A stretch of DNA of 5,973 nucleotides from Desulfocurvus sp. (GTDB taxonomy: Bacteria > Desulfobacterota > Desulfovibrionia > Desulfovibrionales > Desulfovibrionaceae): positions 1 to 5,973 of the forward strand of contig NZ_JALNWM010000210.1 in NCBI RefSeq assembly GCF_023230885.1, written 5' to 3'. Under the pieces are notes generated by a model. That model did not search any database. It was given only the letters and a program-made list of their open reading frames with translations, and had not been told where the DNA came from. The translations under genes and the position numbers were made by a program. Shown in pieces: positions 4,372 through 5,973 of the stretch (position 1 is the first letter of the stretch; each line of letters opens with the position of its first letter).

Positions 4372-5292
4372 ATGCCCCCAGCTCCCGCGCTCCTCCCGCT
4401 TCTCGCCGCCCTGCCCTGCCTCGGGGTGCTGGTCTTCTGCTCCGCCACATGGTGGCGCTTCTGGCGCGCCGTGGACCCGGCGCACCGGCAGCGGCTGCAC
4501 CAGCTCTCCCTGGGCCGGGTGCCCAGCCTGGGCGCGGCGGCCTTCGCCTCCAGCCTGCTGGTCCAGGCGGCGGCCGTGGCCCTGTATCCGGCCTTCCTGG
4601 CCCGGGGGCTGTGGCTGCGCCCCCCCCAGGCCGACCCCGGCCCGCAGGCCGGGCCGCCGGTGCTCTTCGTCCACGGCTACATGCACACCGCCTCGGCCTG
4701 GCTGCCCTTCTCGGCCTGGTTCCGCGCCGCGGGATACCGCGACCTGCACGCCCTGACCTACCACAGCCTGCGCGACGACTTCCCGGCCATCGTGGCCCGG
4801 GTGGAGGCCGAGGTACGCCGCCTGGACGCCGCCCGGCCCGGGCGCGGGGTCGTCCTGGTGGGCCACAGCCTGGGCGGACTGGCCATCCGCCAGTTCCTGA
4901 ACACGAGCCCCCTGGCCGGACGCGTGCTGGCCGCCGCGACCCTGGGGGCGCCGCACCAGGGCAGCGCCCTGGCCGGGCTGGCCATGAGCCCCCTGGGCCG
5001 CTCCCTGGGCTTCCGGGGGCCGCTGGTCCGGACGGTGGAGGCCGCCGACAGGCCGCCCCGGGTGCCCTGCCTGAGCCTGTCCTCGCCCATGGACAACATC
5101 GTCCTGCCCCGGGAGGGACTACGCATCCTCGCCCCGGGCTGGCGCGAGGCCGAAACCGCCCCGGTCTGCCATCTGGGCATGGTCTTCCACCGGCCCACGG
5201 CCGCGATGGTCCTTGATTTCCTGGATGAAAGCCTGCGCGCGCGCGGCGCCCCCCGGGGGGACGCCGGGGCTCAGGCGCCCAGGCGGCGATAG
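4372..5292 (+). CDS. Membrane-anchored alpha/beta-hydrolase, lipase-like
   Basis: This 306-residue protein has two N-terminal hydrophobic segments (about 6-26 and 54-80) followed by an alpha/beta-hydrolase domain. Domain motifs: LFVHGY (98-103, oxyanion-hole HG), GHSLGG (164-169) with nucleophile Ser166, TLGAPHQGS (190-198, typical of bacterial lipases), SPMDNIVLP (238-246) offering Asp241, and VCHLGM (265-270) offering His267. A complete Ser-Asp-His triad is therefore present. The loop between the membrane segments is rich in Arg and His, so by the positive-inside rule it is cytoplasmic and the catalytic domain would face the periplasm. The substrate is probably a lipid or other ester; thioesterase or acyltransferase activity is also possible. 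Start: ATG with GAGGAAG (4361-4367) just upstream. It probably shares a transcript with the glycosyltransferase before it. Its last 22 bp overlap the convergent gene on the minus strand. Confidence 0.9.
   Translation: MPPAPALLPLLAALPCLGVLVFCSATWWRFWRAVDPAHRQRLHQLSLGRVPSLGAAAFASSLLVQAAAVALYPAFLARGLWLRPPQADPGPQAGPPVLFVHGYMHTASAWLPFSAWFRAAGYRDLHALTYHSLRDDFPAIVARVEAEVRRLDAARPGRGVVLVGHSLGGLAIRQFLNTSPLAGRVLAAATLGAPHQGSALAGLAMSPLGRSLGFRGPLVRTVEAADRPPRVPCLSLSSPMDNIVLPREGLRILAPGWREAETAPVCHLGMVFHRPTAAMVLDFLDESLRARGAPRGDAGAQAPRRR
5245..5265. promoter_or_regulatory. C6G6 palindrome near the convergent gene ends
   Basis: GGCG, then CCCCCC (5249-5254), GGGGGG (5255-5260), an A, and CGCC form an inverted repeat of about 10 bp per arm with one bulge and no natural loop. 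It lies inside the last codons of the hydrolase, just past the stop of the minus-strand glycosyltransferase. It has no T-run. It could slow polymerase between converging genes, but it may simply reflect GC-rich coding. Confidence 0.3.
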
Positions 5293-5973
5293 AGCTTCAG
5301 GTAGTCCGCAGCCATGCGCCCGGCCGTGAAACGCCGCCGCCCGTGCTCGAAGCCGCGCTCGCCCATGCGCCGGGCCAGCCCCGGGGTGGACAGCAGCTCC
5401 ACCACGGCGGCCTCCAGCTCGGCCCAGCGCATGCTGTGCACGCAGATGCCCGCCTCGGGGTCCGAAAGCTGCTCGGGGATGCCCCCGGCGCCGAAGGCCG
5501 CCACGGCCAGCCCCTGGCTCATGGCCTCCAGCACGGTCAGCGGATGGTTGTCGGCCTGGCTGGGATAGACCAGCACATCGGCGGCGCGCATGAAGGCCAG
5601 CATGGTGGCGTTGTCCACATAGGGCCAGAAGGTCACGCCGTCGGCGCGCCGTTCGTAGCGCCCGCCGCCGACGATGAAGCACTGGGCCCCGGGAACCCGG
5701 GCCCGGATGCGCGCGAAGGACTCCACCCACTGCCAGCCGCGCTTGTAGGCCGCCCCGGTGCCGCCGTGGGCGGCGAACAGCAGCAGCGGCCAGGGCCCCA
5801 GGCCCAGCCGCGCCCGGGCCTCGGCCCGCGCGGGCACGCGCTCGGGCCAGGGGATGCCGTTGGGCACCACGCGCACGTCCAGCCCGGGCAGGGCCTCGCG
5901 GGCCATGTCCGCCAGCCAGCGCGAGGGCGCGGCCAGCACCGGGCGCAGCCGCTCCAGCAGCTCGCGCCGCCCG
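5271..5973 (-). CDS. GT4-family glycosyltransferase, C-terminal part (5' partial)
   Basis: The frame is open to the window edge, so the N-terminal acceptor domain is missing; 233 residues are visible, about the C-terminal half or slightly more of a GT-B enzyme. Visible elements in order are APSRWLA (linker typical of GT4 proteins), VVPNGIPWP, LLLFAAHGGTGAAYKRGW (start of the donor-binding Rossmann domain), CFIVGGG, and the donor site ADVLVYPSQADNHPLTVLEA. In the last, Asp (codon 5552-5550) and Glu (5528-5526) form the EX7E-type motif, followed by GGIPEQL. The GTG at 5939 could be misread as a start, but coding clearly continues upstream with RRELLERLRP. The PSQADNHPLTVLEAM style is that of polysaccharide or O-antigen/exopolysaccharide glycosyltransferases of the WcaC/WcaL kind, different from the mannosyltransferase-like enzyme at 3308. 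The stop (TGA at 5273-5271) lies inside the hydrolase gene. Confidence 0.92.
   Translation of the reverse strand, partial: GRRELLERLRPVLAAPSRWLADMAREALPGLDVRVVPNGIPWPERVPARAEARARLGLGPWPLLLFAAHGGTGAAYKRGWQWVESFARIRARVPGAQCFIVGGGRYERRADGVTFWPYVDNATMLAFMRAADVLVYPSQADNHPLTVLEAMSQGLAVAAFGAGGIPEQLSDPEAGICVHSMRWAELEAAVVELLSTPGLARRMGERGFEHGRRRFTAGRMAADYLKLYRRLGA

Overview
The window is a GC-rich bacterial chromosomal segment, about 70% G+C by eye, with third codon positions almost always G or C. Gene content and protein style resemble a high-GC sulfate-reducing deltaproteobacterium of the Desulfovibrionales. That assignment is an inference from familiarity with such proteins, not a database result. 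No rRNA, tRNA, CRISPR array, insertion sequence or replication origin was seen.

Layout. (1) 1-200: the 3' end of an unrecognised + strand gene. (2) 201-375: an AT-rich promoter in an otherwise very GC-rich spacer, then a DHH-family phosphoesterase gene (376-1293) that ends at a strong bidirectional hairpin terminator (1316-1356). (3) About 1357-1740: a compact AT-rich island (about 43% G+C in its gene) with its own promoter and one 81-residue orphan protein. The protein looks like a stand-alone TBP-like domain of the kind found at the N-terminus of RNase HIII. (4) 1742-2677, minus strand: a lipid kinase of the diacylglycerol/sphingosine kinase superfamily, ending 8 bp from the orphan gene. 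(5) 2678-3307: 630 bp without a gene. It holds the lipid-kinase promoter, overlapping inverted repeats in its leader, and a pyrimidine-rich 23-bp degenerate repeat array that includes a 51-bp direct repeat. (6) 3308-4306 and 4372-5292, + strand: a GT4 glycosyltransferase resembling GDP-mannose-dependent mannosyltransferases, followed by a membrane-anchored alpha/beta-hydrolase (lipase-like). (7) 5271-5973, minus strand: the C-terminal part of a second GT4 glycosyltransferase, overlapping the hydrolase tail to tail by 22 bp.

How it may work together. The lipid kinase, the mannosyltransferase-like enzyme, the lipase-like hydrolase and the second glycosyltransferase would fit envelope lipid or glycolipid metabolism, but no shared substrate can be read from the sequence. 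The DHH protein is probably an independent housekeeping nucleic-acid or nucleotide phosphoesterase. The points most worth a second look are the AT-rich orphan gene, the 23-bp repeat array, the sphingosine-kinase-like GNALA motif of the lipid kinase, and the Met in place of an expected His in the first glycosyltransferase.
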